A DNA stretch of 64,000 nt, taken from the NCBI RefSeq assembly GCF_902459695.1, contig NZ_CABPRZ010000022.1:1-64000 (forward strand), read 5' to 3'. Below, one piece after another: positions 41,848 through 51,089 of the stretch. Position numbers and translations under genes: made by a program. The DNA is from Pandoraea terrae. Its GTDB lineage: Bacteria; Pseudomonadota; Gammaproteobacteria; Burkholderiales; Burkholderiaceae. The first letter of the stretch is position 1. The number at the start of each line of letters is the position of its first letter. The notes below the pieces were generated by a model. That model had not been told where the DNA came from. It worked only from the letters and a program-made list of their open reading frames with translations, and did no database searches.

Positions 41848-43839
41848 CTATACACCCGGTGTATTGGAAAAAGCAGTGCCAGAGACCGAATGGGGGGAAG
41901 GTTGCGTTGTAGCAGAACCGCGCTCCGCCGTGATTTCGGCCGGCAGCAGCCGTTTCCCCAAACGGGTCAATAGCTCGCCCAGTGTGGTGCTGCCGTAGAT
42001 ATTCAAATGCTGTTCGTCGAAGTAGGCTGGCTTCCCTTGAAACAGGCCGCCATGTGTGAACTGCCGGAGCTCCGGTGCAAGATCGATCCAGTGGGCGTTC
42101 GGGACCGACTCGACGACCTTTCGGATCCGGTCATTCGCCTGCTGGGTCTTTCGTGAAAACGGGCGGTCCACGTCAAAATGAATCCGGTCGAATCGAGCAA
42201 GCCGGAACGGCGACACCGGCAAACGGGGGACGTCGGAAATGACGTAGACTGGGCGCGCCTTCGCAAGCGTGCGCAGCGTGTTCCCGAATTTCTCCAGATA
42301 GTTCCGATCGGTGGGCAAATCCGTCATGCCGAGCTGAAAGGCCCAGTAAGAGGCAATGAGGATGGCGTCGTACGAAAGATACTCACGTTTGACAAATTTT
42401 GTCAGTTCGGCGCATGGCTTTTGCGCGAAATCGGGCAAGGCCAGTGCATTGAAATCGAAGACCGGTGAGCAAGAGCTCGCTGTAACAACACGAGCGGACC
42501 GACCCTCCTGCCGTCCAACGACGTCGACGAACGCATTGAGCGCTGCGGCATGCGAATCGCCAATCATCAGGACGGTTGGCGCCACCTTTGTGTCGCCGCG
42601 CACGCAATGGCCGGTCAGGGTGCCGTGGCAGACGTTTGCGCCATAAGACGCCAGCATTGGATCGGCGGGGGCGGGTGCCGAAATGCGGGCATCGACGAGG
42701 CATGCCGTCAGCAGCAACGCGGCTGGCGTGGCGTAATGGCCGATGGCAGCGCGCGGAAATGTCATCTTGCGTCGCTTGAATCGCTTTTCCAGGAGTTCGT
42801 AGGAAAGAAGCGATAACAGGAGCATCACGGCGATCGCCGTGATGTTCCAGCCTACGGGCAACGAATACTGGCCATAGACATATCGCATGAAAGTCAATAC
42901 TGGCCAATGCCAAAGGTAGAGCGAATACGATAGAAGCCCGACTGAGACGAGTGCAGGGAGCGCGAGCAAGCGTGCAACGAGTGTTCGGGTCCCCTCCGGA
43001 TACCGGCCCGCATATAGGATCAACGCGGTGCTCACTGAGGGCAGCAGTGCCAGGAGGCCGGGGAACCTGGCGTTTCGATCGATTACGAATAGTCCGACGG
43101 CCACGCCGACAAGGCCCGGCGTAGCCAAACAGCCGGCGATGTTTCGCTCGACGGCCATAGGGAGGAAGGCGGCCATCGCACCGACCAACAGTTCCCCGAA
43201 ACGAGAAAACAAGGAGTAGTAGCCAGACGTGCTCCCGGGCCTGCGCACCATCCACTCGCTGATCGTGAATCCGATGGCGATCATCAGGGCGATTGCGATC
43301 AGCATGCCATTTCGGGCGAATAGCTTGCGCTTGACGAGCCGAGACGATGCGAGCGCAAAAAGCCCCAAAAGCAGGACCGGCCAGACGAAGTAGAACTGCT
43401 CTTCCACCGATAGCGACCAAACATGCAACAATGGGGTTTCATCCGACGCCAGGTCGAAATAGTTGCGCTCCCGGGCGAAATGGATATTCGCGGCGAACAG
43501 CAGTGCAGACCGGATCGAAGCCAGCAGGGACAGGTAGTCTTCCGGAAGAAGCAGAATGCGCCCCACTACGAGAGTGACGGCTACGACCAGCAAGAAGACA
43601 GGGAGAATCCGCCGAATCCGGCGAACGTAGAATGCCTTGAAGGAAAACCGGTGGCTCCGCATTTCGGAAGCAATGATCTTGGTGATCAAATACCCGGAAA
43701 TGACAAAGAAGATGTCGACTCCGATAAAGCCGCCTGGCACGATCCTGTAGTTTACGTGAAACAAAATCACGGAAAGCACAGCTATCGCGCGCAAACCGTC
43801 GATATCGGCTCGGTACGGATTGGCGGAAGGGGTGGGCAT
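41848..43839 (-). CDS. AT3-SGNH O-acyltransferase, copy 2
   Basis: A 663-residue paralogue of the acyltransferase at 37419-39344 with the same plan. AT3 part: 'YRADIDGLRAIAVLSVILFHVNY', 'GGFIGVDIFFVISGYLI', 'RRIRRILPVF', 'VWSLSVEEQFYFVWPVLLLG'. SGNH part: 'MIGDSHAAALNAFVDVVGRQ' (about residue 426) and 'YFDEQHLNIYGSTTLG'. The two are similar over their full length but clearly diverged, so each may add acyl groups at a different position. The O-antigen ligase gene lies just downstream on the same strand. Confidence 0.9.
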   Translation of the reverse strand: MPTPSANPYRADIDGLRAIAVLSVILFHVNYRIVPGGFIGVDIFFVISGYLITKIIASEMRSHRFSFKAFYVRRIRRILPVFLLVVAVTLVVGRILLLPEDYLSLLASIRSALLFAANIHFARERNYFDLASDETPLLHVWSLSVEEQFYFVWPVLLLGLFALASSRLVKRKLFARNGMLIAIALMIAIGFTISEWMVRRPGSTSGYYSLFSRFGELLVGAMAAFLPMAVERNIAGCLATPGLVGVAVGLFVIDRNARFPGLLALLPSVSTALILYAGRYPEGTRTLVARLLALPALVSVGLLSYSLYLWHWPVLTFMRYVYGQYSLPVGWNITAIAVMLLLSLLSYELLEKRFKRRKMTFPRAAIGHYATPAALLLTACLVDARISAPAPADPMLASYGANVCHGTLTGHCVRGDTKVAPTVLMIGDSHAAALNAFVDVVGRQEGRSARVVTASSCSPVFDFNALALPDFAQKPCAELTKFVKREYLSYDAILIASYWAFQLGMTDLPTDRNYLEKFGNTLRTLAKARPVYVISDVPRLPVSPFRLARFDRIHFDVDRPFSRKTQQANDRIRKVVESVPNAHWIDLAPELRQFTHGGLFQGKPAYFDEQHLNIYGSTTLGELLTRLGKRLLPAEITAERGSATTQPSPHSVSGTAFSNTPGV

Positions 43840-43941
43840 TGGGGTGAGGCAATTATGAATAGGCAGCGCGATTTTAGCCCATGTGGAGAGACGTCGACGG
43901 GAGGATGACCTGGCCGAGCCAAAACTGCGTTCAGTTCATCC

Positions 43942-44110
43942 TTGACACGACGCAATGACCGTCTAGCCTTAATAGAACACAATTTTGGCACGCGCTCCCG
44001 CCTAACGGGTGAGCGCGCGCCAACGTCCGGACGCGCATGCCATCCGGGGCATGCGCGGCGAGGCGGGCGTGACCTGGCGTGCCTTGCCAGGCATGCGAGA
44101 GGGAGACTGA
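43942..44110 (+). ncRNA. candidate structured RNA, copy B
   Basis: TTGACA (43942-43947), 16 nt, TAGCCT (43964-43969) inside the shared block at 43957-43972. Stems: CGCGCTC/GAGCGCG (43991-43997 with 44011-44017), GCGCATGCC/GGCATGCGC around ATCCGG (44033-44056), and CCTGGC/GCCAGG around a 7-nt loop (44073-44091). The end 'GCATGCGAGAGGGAGACT' resembles the end of copy A. It ends about 95 nt before coxB, so it may also be a leader of the oxidase operon. Confidence 0.5.
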
Positions 44111-44203
44111 CAAGGAGACCGGCATCGTGCAAGACGGTTCGTACGGCTTCGTCCGCGCGGGCGTGCACTTTGGCATACACGCGCATCGGCACCATAGCGG
44201 CCC

Positions 44204-45562
44204 ATGACGATCGCGATCGTTCTGATCGTCGTTGTCGTCGCGGCGCTCCTGTTCCACTTCTGGAGCCCGTGGTGGCTGACCCCGCTGGCGTCGAACTGGC
44301 GTCAGATGGACGACACGCTCACCATTACGCTGGTCGTCACCGGCGTGGCCTTCGTTGTCATCAACCTCTTCCTGGCTTGGGCGATCGTGCGCTACCGCCA
44401 CCGTCCCGGCCATCGCGCCGCCTACGAACCCCATAACCGCAAACTCGAAGCGTGGCTGATCGGCATCACGGCTGTCGGCGTTGTCGCCATGCTCGCCCCC
44501 GGTCTGTTCGTCTATGCCGAACTGATCCGCCCACCCGCCAACGCCCTCGTTGTCGAAGTCGTCGGCCAGCAATGGCAGTGGCGGTTCCGCTTCCCTGGCG
44601 CCGACGGCAAGCTCGGCACCTCCGACGCCGCTTACTTCTCCGCCGACAACCCGCTTGGCGTCAACCCGAAAGACCCCGCCGCGCAGGACGACATCATCAT
44701 CGACGCCCAGGAAGTCCACCTGCCCGTCGGCGTCCCCGTCAAACTCCTGCTGCGCGCCAAGGACGTCCTCCATGATTTCTACGTCCCGCCGTTCCGCACC
44801 CGCATGAACATGGTGCCGGGCATGGTGACCCAGATGTGGTTCACACCCACCAAAACCGGCCGCTACGAGATCCTGTGCGCCCAACTATGCGGCGTCGGTC
44901 ACTCCAACATGCGCGGCGTCGTGGTCGTCGACGATCGGGCCGCCTTCGCCGCCTGGCTCGCCGCCCAGCCCACCTTCGGCCAGCTGCAAGCCCAGCACGC
45001 GGGCGCCGCCACCACCGATCCGCTCGCGGAAAAGGGCAAGCTGCTCGCCCAGTCGCGCGGCTGCGCCGGCTGTCATTCGGTCGACGGCAGCCCGGGTGTC
45101 GGCCCGACCTGGCACGGCCTCTACGGCAAGACGGAAACGTTCCAGGACGGCAGCACGGCAAGGGTCGACGACGCCTATCTCGCCGAGTTCATCCGCAATC
45201 CCACAGCCCGCGTGCCCAAAGGCTTCGCCCCGATGATGCCGGTGATGGACCTGTCCGACGCGGACCTGGCGGCGCTCATCGCCTATATCCGGACGCTTGC
45301 CCCTGCCGCTCAGCCTCAAGGGGCCCCGCACGCCGCCACACCCGCCAACGCACAGGCCGCTATCGTCGTGCCCCCGCCCGGCGGGGCGCCAGCCCCGATC
45401 GTGCCCGTGCCGGCGCGACCGGAATCCGGCACGACCGGCGCAGCAGGCGACTCGGGCCAACCCGCAACACCCGTCGTCCCGCCGCCAGGGCTCATGCCGG
45501 CGCAGACCCCATACGGCACGCCGGGGTCCGTGCCCGCACCGCCCCAACCCCAGAAGCGCTAG
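44204..45562 (+). CDS. coxB: caa3-type cytochrome c oxidase subunit II with fused cytochrome c
   Basis: A 452-residue membrane-anchored subunit that receives electrons from cytochrome c. Two TM segments (about 1-20 and 42-66, with another hydrophobic stretch at 85-107) are followed by the CuA domain: 'VVGQQWQWRFRFPG' and 'CAQLCGVGHSNM' (C225, C229, H233, M236). Then comes a fused monohaem domain with CAGCH (287-291), which defines the caa3 type, and a low-complexity Pro/Ala-rich tail of about 85 residues. coxA follows after 22 nt. Confidence 0.95.
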   Translation: MTIAIVLIVVVVAALLFHFWSPWWLTPLASNWRQMDDTLTITLVVTGVAFVVINLFLAWAIVRYRHRPGHRAAYEPHNRKLEAWLIGITAVGVVAMLAPGLFVYAELIRPPANALVVEVVGQQWQWRFRFPGADGKLGTSDAAYFSADNPLGVNPKDPAAQDDIIIDAQEVHLPVGVPVKLLLRAKDVLHDFYVPPFRTRMNMVPGMVTQMWFTPTKTGRYEILCAQLCGVGHSNMRGVVVVDDRAAFAAWLAAQPTFGQLQAQHAGAATTDPLAEKGKLLAQSRGCAGCHSVDGSPGVGPTWHGLYGKTETFQDGSTARVDDAYLAEFIRNPTARVPKGFAPMMPVMDLSDADLAALIAYIRTLAPAAQPQGAPHAATPANAQAAIVVPPPGGAPAPIVPVPARPESGTTGAAGDSGQPATPVVPPPGLMPAQTPYGTPGSVPAPPQPQKR

Positions 45563-45584
45563 CGCAACCGCGAAGGAGAGGCCC

Positions 45585-47342
45585 ATGGCCTACGATGCCG
45601 ACCACGAACCGCAAAGCTTTCTGACGAAGTACATCTGGAGCCAGGACCACAAGGTCATCGCCATCCAGTACTCGCTCACGGCGATCGCGATCGGGCTCGT
45701 CGGCGTGGTGCTGTCGAACCTGATGCGGCTGCAACTGGGCTTCCCGGGAAAGTTCGCCTTCATCGACGCGAATCATTACTACCAGTTCGTCACCATGCAC
45801 GGCATGATCATGGTGATCTACCTGCTCACGGCCCTGTTCCTGGGCGGCTTCGGCAACTACCTGATCCCGCTGATGGTCGGCGCGCGAGATATGGTGTTCC
45901 CGTTCCTCAACATGCTGAGCTACTGGTTCTACCTGGTGGCCGTGCTCGTGCTGGTCGCGAGCTTCTTCGTGCCGGGCGGTCCAACCGGCGCAGGCTGGAC
46001 GCTATACCCGCCACAGGCCATCCTCCCCGGCACGCCGGGTGTCGAGTGGGGCATTGTCCTGATGCTTGTCTCGCTGCTGATCTTCATCGTCGCGGCGACG
46101 GCGGGCGGCCTGAACTACGTGACCACGGTGCTGCAGGCGCGCACCGAGGGCATGACCCTGATGCGTCTGCCGCTGACCGTCTGGGGTATCGTGATGGCCA
46201 CGGTCCTTGCGCTGCTCGCGTTCCCGGCATTGTTCGTGTCCGGCGTGATGATGCTGCTCGACAGGACGCTGCACACCAGTTTCTTCATGCCGGCCATCGT
46301 TTCGATGGGCCGGGCGCTCGATTACAAGGGCGGCAGCCCGTTGCTGTTCCAGCATCTGTTCTGGTTCTTCGGGCATCCCGAGGTGTATATCGTGGCGCTA
46401 CCGGCCTTCGGCATCGTCTCGGACCTCATCAGCACGCACGCGCGCAAGAACATCTTCGGCTACCGCATGATGGTCTGGGCGATTCTCGCCATCGGCGTGC
46501 TGTCGGTCGTGGTCTGGGCGCATCACATGTTCATCAGCGGCATGAACCCCTATTTCGGGTTCTTCTTCGCCACCACAACGCTCGTCATCGCCATCCCGAC
46601 CGCGATCAAGGTCTACAACTGGGTACTCACGCTCTGGCGCGGCGACATCCACCTGACGGTGCCGATGCTGTTCGCGATCGGCTTCATCAGCACCTTCGTG
46701 GTCGGCGGGCTGACGGGCCTGTTCCTCGGCAACGTGTCCGTCGACATGCCGCTGTCGAACACGTATTTCGTCGTGGCGCATTTCCACATGGTGATGGGCG
46801 TTTCGCCGATTCTCGTCGTGTTCGGTGGCATCTACCACTGGTATCCGAAGATCACCGGCCGCATGCTCGACGACCGGCTGGGCCAATGGCATTTCTGGAT
46901 CACTTTCATCGGCACCTACGCCATCTTCTTCCCGATGCACTACCTCGGCGTGCTCGGCATGCCGCGCCGTTATTACGAATTCAACAACTATCAGTTCATC
47001 CCCGACTCCGCGCATCTGATGAACGCCTACATCTCGGTGGCGGCGTTCGTCGTCGCCTTCGCGCAACTGCTGTTCCTGTTCAATCTTGCGTGGAGCCTGC
47101 GCCGCGGCAAGGCGGCCGGGCCGAATCCGTGGCGTGCCGCGTCGCTCGAATGGCAAACGCCGGACACGCCGCCCAAGCACGGCAACTGGGGGCCGACGCT
47201 GCCGGTCGTGTATCGCTGGGCGTATGAATACAGCGTGCCCGGCGACGCGCAGGATTTCGTGCCGCAGAACGCGCCGCCGCGCGACCGGGAGCGCGCCGCG
47301 CCCGGCGGCGCCCTGCCAAAAGGCGCGGAAGGAGCTATCTGA
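45585..47342 (+). CDS. coxA: cytochrome c oxidase subunit I
   Basis: A 585-residue, 12-TM haem-copper oxidase core. It contains 'MHGMIMVIYLLTALFLGGFGNYL' (low-spin haem ligand His), 'FWFFGHPEVYIVALPAFGIVSDLI' (CuB ligand His and cross-linked Tyr region), 'WAHHMFISGMN' and 'VVAHFHMVMGV' (haem ligands). A longer in-frame extension upstream overlaps coxB, but AAGGAG (45573-45578) and the family N terminus place the start at the ATG at 45585. The stop overlaps the next start by one base. Confidence 0.96.
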   Translation: MAYDADHEPQSFLTKYIWSQDHKVIAIQYSLTAIAIGLVGVVLSNLMRLQLGFPGKFAFIDANHYYQFVTMHGMIMVIYLLTALFLGGFGNYLIPLMVGARDMVFPFLNMLSYWFYLVAVLVLVASFFVPGGPTGAGWTLYPPQAILPGTPGVEWGIVLMLVSLLIFIVAATAGGLNYVTTVLQARTEGMTLMRLPLTVWGIVMATVLALLAFPALFVSGVMMLLDRTLHTSFFMPAIVSMGRALDYKGGSPLLFQHLFWFFGHPEVYIVALPAFGIVSDLISTHARKNIFGYRMMVWAILAIGVLSVVVWAHHMFISGMNPYFGFFFATTTLVIAIPTAIKVYNWVLTLWRGDIHLTVPMLFAIGFISTFVVGGLTGLFLGNVSVDMPLSNTYFVVAHFHMVMGVSPILVVFGGIYHWYPKITGRMLDDRLGQWHFWITFIGTYAIFFPMHYLGVLGMPRRYYEFNNYQFIPDSAHLMNAYISVAAFVVAFAQLLFLFNLAWSLRRGKAAGPNPWRAASLEWQTPDTPPKHGNWGPTLPVVYRWAYEYSVPGDAQDFVPQNAPPRDRERAAPGGALPKGAEGAI

Positions 47343-47974
47343 TGAGATCGATGCCCGCGTACTATCCCCCCGACCCGAGCGGCACAAACGGCGCGCCGCA
47401 TCGGAAGACGTCGGCCGCACAGGTCGCCTTGTGGTGGCTGATGGGCGTGATCGGCATGTTGTTCACGCTGATGCTCACCGCCTACGTAATGCGCATGAGC
47501 TACGGCGATTGGCAGCCCATTCCGGCCGGCACATCGATCACACCGCTGTGGGGCACGACCGCGTTGCTTGTGCTGGCCTGCGCCATGCTGCAAGCGGCCG
47601 TGCATGCCAGCCGGCACGGTGAGTTGTTGCGCGCACAGCGGCGCTGGGCGATCGCGGGACTCGCGGCCGCGGCATTTCTTGCGGGGCAACTGTGGGTCTG
47701 GCATCTGCTCGGCCTGCGCCATTTCGACGTAGCGGGCAATCCGGCCAACAGCTTCTTTTATCTGCTGACGGGCCTGCACGGCCTGCATGTCGCCGGCGGC
47801 TTGCTCGTGTGGGCGGCGCTGGCCAGGCGCCGACTGTCGCCGGCCACGCGCGCGCACCGTCTCGCGCTGACGGCCCAGTACTGGCATTTCCTGCTGGCGC
47901 TGTGGCTGGTGTTGTTCGCGGCCATCGCGAACCTGACGCCGGCCATCGCCCAGCGGCTGTGCGGCGTAGGCTGA
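47342..47974 (+). CDS. cytochrome c oxidase subunit III-like protein, first copy
   Basis: A 210-residue membrane protein with five TM segments of the haem-copper oxidase subunit III family: 'WHLLGLRHFDVAGNPANSFFYLLTGLHGLHVAGGLLVWAAL' and 'TAQYWHFLLALWLVLFA'. Translation is coupled to coxA (the ATG and the coxA TGA share one base). A second, longer subunit III gene follows. Both are short, five-helix forms as in caa3 and bo3 oxidases; whether both enter one complex cannot be told. Confidence 0.82.
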   Translation: MRSMPAYYPPDPSGTNGAPHRKTSAAQVALWWLMGVIGMLFTLMLTAYVMRMSYGDWQPIPAGTSITPLWGTTALLVLACAMLQAAVHASRHGELLRAQRRWAIAGLAAAAFLAGQLWVWHLLGLRHFDVAGNPANSFFYLLTGLHGLHVAGGLLVWAALARRRLSPATRAHRLALTAQYWHFLLALWLVLFAAIANLTPAIAQRLCGVG

Positions 47975-48019
47975 CACTCGGCGGTTGAGCGCCGAACGGC
48001 GACCGAAGGAGTCATCGTC

Positions 48020-48733
48020 ATGGACACCAGCGAAACACCCGCCGCAGCGCCCCACGGCGACGTCGTGGGGGCGGCCGCCTTGCCCGGCGGCCTGCGCGGC
48101 GTCGTGGCCGACTGGTCAGGCGATCGCACGGCCTTCAAGGTGCCGTGGGGCAAGGCGATGATGTGGATCTTCCTGGTCTCGGACACGTTCGTCTTCTCGA
48201 GTTTCCTGATCGGCTACATGACGGTGCGAATTTCGACCACGGCGACATGGCCGAATCCCGGCGAAGTGTTCGGGCTGGAAGTCGGCGGCCACTCGGTACC
48301 GCTGCTGCTCATCGCCATCATGACGTTCGTACTGATCAGCAGTAGCGGCACGATGGCGATGGCCGTCAACTTCGGGTACCAGCGCGATCGCGACAAGACG
48401 GCTGCCTGCATACTGGCGACGGCCTTTTTCGGCATGGCTTTCGTCAGCATGCAGGCGTTCGAGTGGAGCAAGGTGATCTTGCATGAAGGCATCCGTCCGT
48501 GGGGCAACTCGCTGGGCGCGGCCCAGTTCGGTGCGTGCTTCTTCATGATTACCGGCTTCCACGGGTTGCATGTGAGCGCCGGCGTGATCTATCTGCTCAC
48601 GGTCATGCGCAAAGTGCTAAACGGTACGCTGGAGCGCCGCGGCAATTACCAGCTCGTCGAGATCGCCGGCTTGTACTGGCACTTCGTCGATCTCGTCTGG
48701 GTGTTCATCTTCGCGCTGTTTTATCTCTGGTAG
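48020..48733 (+). CDS. cytochrome c oxidase subunit III, second copy
   Basis: A 237-residue subunit III protein with five TM segments: 'MMWIFLVSDTFVFSSFLIGYMTVR', 'FGACFFMITGFHGLHVSAGVIYLLTV', and the end 'VEIAGLYWHFVDLVWVFIFALFYLW', the best-conserved feature of the family. A cytoplasmic N terminus of about 45 residues precedes. It lies 45 nt after the first copy and 9 nt before the subunit IV gene. Confidence 0.92.
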   Translation: MDTSETPAAAPHGDVVGAAALPGGLRGVVADWSGDRTAFKVPWGKAMMWIFLVSDTFVFSSFLIGYMTVRISTTATWPNPGEVFGLEVGGHSVPLLLIAIMTFVLISSSGTMAMAVNFGYQRDRDKTAACILATAFFGMAFVSMQAFEWSKVILHEGIRPWGNSLGAAQFGACFFMITGFHGLHVSAGVIYLLTVMRKVLNGTLERRGNYQLVEIAGLYWHFVDLVWVFIFALFYLW

Positions 48734-48742
48734 GGGGCGGCC

Positions 48743-49069
48743 ATGGCCCACGCATCCACTTCCGGTTCCGGCCAGCAGCATCCGATCGGCCTCTATCTGA
48801 AAATCTGGGGGCTGCTGTTCGTGCTCTCGACGCTGTCGTATCTCGTCGATTACGCGAATCTGCAAGGCTATCTGCGTTGGGGACTGATTCTCGCGCTGAT
48901 GATCGCCAAGGCGGGGCTGATCGTGGCCGTGTTCATGCACATGGCATGGGAGCGGCTGGCGCTGGTCTACGCGATCCTCATCCCGCCGCTTTGCCTGCTC
49001 GTGCTGATGTCCATGATGGCGGCCGAAGCCGACTACACGTTCCTCACGCGCCTCTTATTTTTCCGCTGA
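48743..49069 (+). CDS. cytochrome c oxidase subunit IV family protein
   Basis: A 108-residue membrane protein with three TM segments ('IGLYLKIWGLLFVLSTLSYLVDY', 'LRWGLILALMIAKAGLIVAVFMHM', 'ALVYAILIPPLCLLVLMSMM'). The second helix with 'AKAGLIVAVFMHM' is typical of prokaryotic subunit IV (CyoD/CtaF-like), which stabilises the complex. It ends the oxidase operon and converges on the LysR gene. Confidence 0.85.
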   Translation: MAHASTSGSGQQHPIGLYLKIWGLLFVLSTLSYLVDYANLQGYLRWGLILALMIAKAGLIVAVFMHMAWERLALVYAILIPPLCLLVLMSMMAAEADYTFLTRLLFFR

Positions 49070-49096
49070 AGTCGCGCAGCGGGCCCCACGCGCCCG

Positions 49097-50029
49097 TTAC
49101 AACGGTTCGACGAGCCGCTTGTCGCTCTTGCTGCAATACTCCGCGCAGGCCGCACGCGCGGCGGTGGCGGCGCCGTGCACGAACAGCGGCGCATCCGCGC
49201 GCCGCGACATCGACACGACGATCGACGGCGGCGCCGGTTGCAGCGGCAGTTCGACCACTTCGCCGCTTTCAATCAGCTTGTCGACAAACAGGCGCGGAAT
49301 GGCCGCTACGCCAAAGCCGTCGCGCACCAGCTGCACGATCACGGCGATCGACGGGGAGCCGGTAATGCGCGTCTCCGACAGCGGCACGCCATGCGCGCTC
49401 GCGAGCTTGGCGACAATATCCTCGAGTGCGCGATGTGGCGCCGTGCCGCGCCCGAACGTCAGGATCGGGTGCCGCAGGACATGCACCGCCAAGCCGCTGC
49501 GCGCCGACGGCAGCAGGCCCGCGCGCGCGATCCAGTGCACCGGATAGTTGGCGAGCGCGTCGCACACCACGTTGCTCTCATCGCTGCCTTCCACGCGGAT
49601 GATGAGATCGAGCTCATCGGCGATCAGCCGGCGTTGCAGCACGACACTCACGTCGACCGTCAGTTCGACGTCGAGCTTGGGATAGTCGGCCGCCAGGCGC
49701 CGCATGTAGTGCGGCAGCCAACTGTGCACGACCGTCTCGATGACGCCGAGCCGCAAACGGCCGCGCATTGTGCTCTCGCCCGATGCCGCCGCTTGCAGCC
49801 GGCGCGCGGCCTCGACGACCGCCTTGGCGTATCCGAGCAGGTATTCCCCATTCGGCGTGAGACGGAAGTCGCGGCTCTCGCGATCGACGAGCGCCGTCTG
49901 CAATTCTTCCTCCAGGGCCTTCACACGCTGTGAAATTGCCGCGGGCGTGGCATGCAGCGTGGCAGCCGTGGCCCGGAAGCTCCGCAGTTTGGCGAGCGTC
50001 ACGAAGGTGTCGAGAAAGCGAGTGTTCAC
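49097..50029 (-). CDS. LysR-type transcriptional regulator
   Basis: A 310-residue LysR protein. The N-terminal helix-turn-helix is 'FVTLAKLRSFRATAATLHATPAAISQRVKALEEELQTALVDRESRDFRLTPNG', followed by a two-lobed effector domain ('GRLRLGVIETVVHSWLPHYMRRLAADYP', 'RDGFGVAAIPRLF'). The GTG at 50029 gives the family start 'MNTRFLDTFV'; the frame stays open upstream but without family similarity. It is divergent from the YcsI-like/MFS/oxoprolinase operon and so probably controls it, as LysR proteins usually do. Confidence 0.9.
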   Translation of the reverse strand: MNTRFLDTFVTLAKLRSFRATAATLHATPAAISQRVKALEEELQTALVDRESRDFRLTPNGEYLLGYAKAVVEAARRLQAAASGESTMRGRLRLGVIETVVHSWLPHYMRRLAADYPKLDVELTVDVSVVLQRRLIADELDLIIRVEGSDESNVVCDALANYPVHWIARAGLLPSARSGLAVHVLRHPILTFGRGTAPHRALEDIVAKLASAHGVPLSETRITGSPSIAVIVQLVRDGFGVAAIPRLFVDKLIESGEVVELPLQPAPPSIVVSMSRRADAPLFVHGAATAARAACAEYCSKSDKRLVEPL

Positions 50030-50162
50030 GTGGGAATGGCCAGTAAATGTCGTGTTGATGCGCGACGTTGCCGGAGAGATCGTGAGAAATGGCAGCGAGC
50101 GTGCGGGGGGTGAAATTCGCTTCACCCCGGGAAAACCCGCGAAGTTGTTAAGAAATTCTATA

Positions 50163-50190
50163 CGCCAGTAGCAAGAAAAAGTCGTTGGCG
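50163..50190. promoter_or_regulatory. possible LysR site between divergent genes
   Basis: CGCCA (50163-50167) and TGGCG (50186-50190) form an inverted repeat about midway between the LysR start and the plus-strand operon, next to an AT-rich stretch that may hold the promoter. The arms are short, so this is only a suggestion. Confidence 0.3.
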
Positions 50191-50249
50191 ATAAATTTTT
50201 TTTCTTTCTATGCTTCAACCCAATTCATCACATTGCCACGTGAAACCCC

Positions 50250-51041
50250 ATGTCGATGCGCGAGGACCTCATGCCCTTCGAATTCCGCCAGGCCGTGCGA
50301 AACGGCCAGTTTCGCGGTCCGACCGCCGGTTACTGCGGCGACTACGCCCAGGCCAACCTGGCGATCCTGCCGTCGGCGTATGCCAACGATTTCCTGCGTT
50401 TCTGCCAGGCCAACCCGAAGCCGTGCCCGCTACTGGCTGTCGGCGAACCGGGGCAGTGGCATGTGCCGGCGCTCGGCCGTGAAGTCGATATCCGCAGCGA
50501 CGTCCCCGCGTTCTATATCTATCGCGACGGCCGCCTGGCGCAGGAGACCGATTCGTTGGCCGACGTGTGGCAGAACGATTTCGTCGTGTTCGCAATCGGC
50601 TGCTCGTTCTCGTTCGAGCAGATGCTCGCCAAGGAAGGGATTCCGTTGCGTCACGTGGAGGAAGGCCGCAACGTGCCGATGTACCGCACGAAGATCGCCA
50701 ACCGCCGCGCCGGCATTTTTGGGGGCGAGCTTGTCGTGTCGATGCGCCCCATGCGCGGGGCCGACGCGATTCGCGCCGTGCAGATCACGAGCCGCTTTCC
50801 GGGCGTGCATGGCGCGCCGATCCATATCGGCGACCCGGCCGAGTTGGGCATCGAGGATCTGGCAAAGCCCGAATTTGGCGACGCGGTCACGATCAAGGAA
50901 GGCGAATTGCCCGTCTACTGGGCCTGTGGCGTCACGCCGCAGACGGCAATCATGGGCGCGAAACTGCCGCTGGCCATCGCGCACAAGCCCGGCCACATGC
51001 TGATGACCGATATCACCAACGCCTCGCTCGCCGTGTTCTGA
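50250..51041 (+). CDS. YcsI/DUF1445 family protein (putative D-glutamate cyclase-like hydro-lyase)
   Basis: A 263-residue soluble protein of the DUF1445 family: '[41 protein letters not shown]', '[15 protein letters not shown]', '[13 protein letters not shown]', '[30 protein letters not shown]', 'YWACGVTPQ', 'ITNASLAVF' are all family blocks. The mammalian relative DGLUCY converts D-glutamate to 5-oxo-D-proline, and Bacillus YcsI lies in the 5-oxoprolinase operon. Here the gene stands 1.5 kb before an oxoprolinase, which supports a link to oxoproline. A second ATG at 50271, with GAGGA before it, could be the true start. Confidence 0.85.
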   Translation: MSMREDLMPFEFRQAVRNGQFRGPTAGYCGDYAQANLAILPSAYANDFLRFCQANPKPCPLLAVGEPGQWHVPALGREVDIRSDVPAFYIYRDGRLAQETDSLADVWQNDFVVFAIGCSFSFEQMLAKEGIPLRHVEEGRNVPMYRTKIANRRAGIFGGELVVSMRPMRGADAIRAVQITSRFPGVHGAPIHIGDPAELGIEDLAKPEFGDAVTIKEGELPVYWACGVTPQTAIMGAKLPLAIAHKPGHMLMTDITNASLAVF

Positions 51042-51089
51042 ACACGGTAATCGAAGTCACTTTTCGCACCATGCACCCCGGAGTGATCC

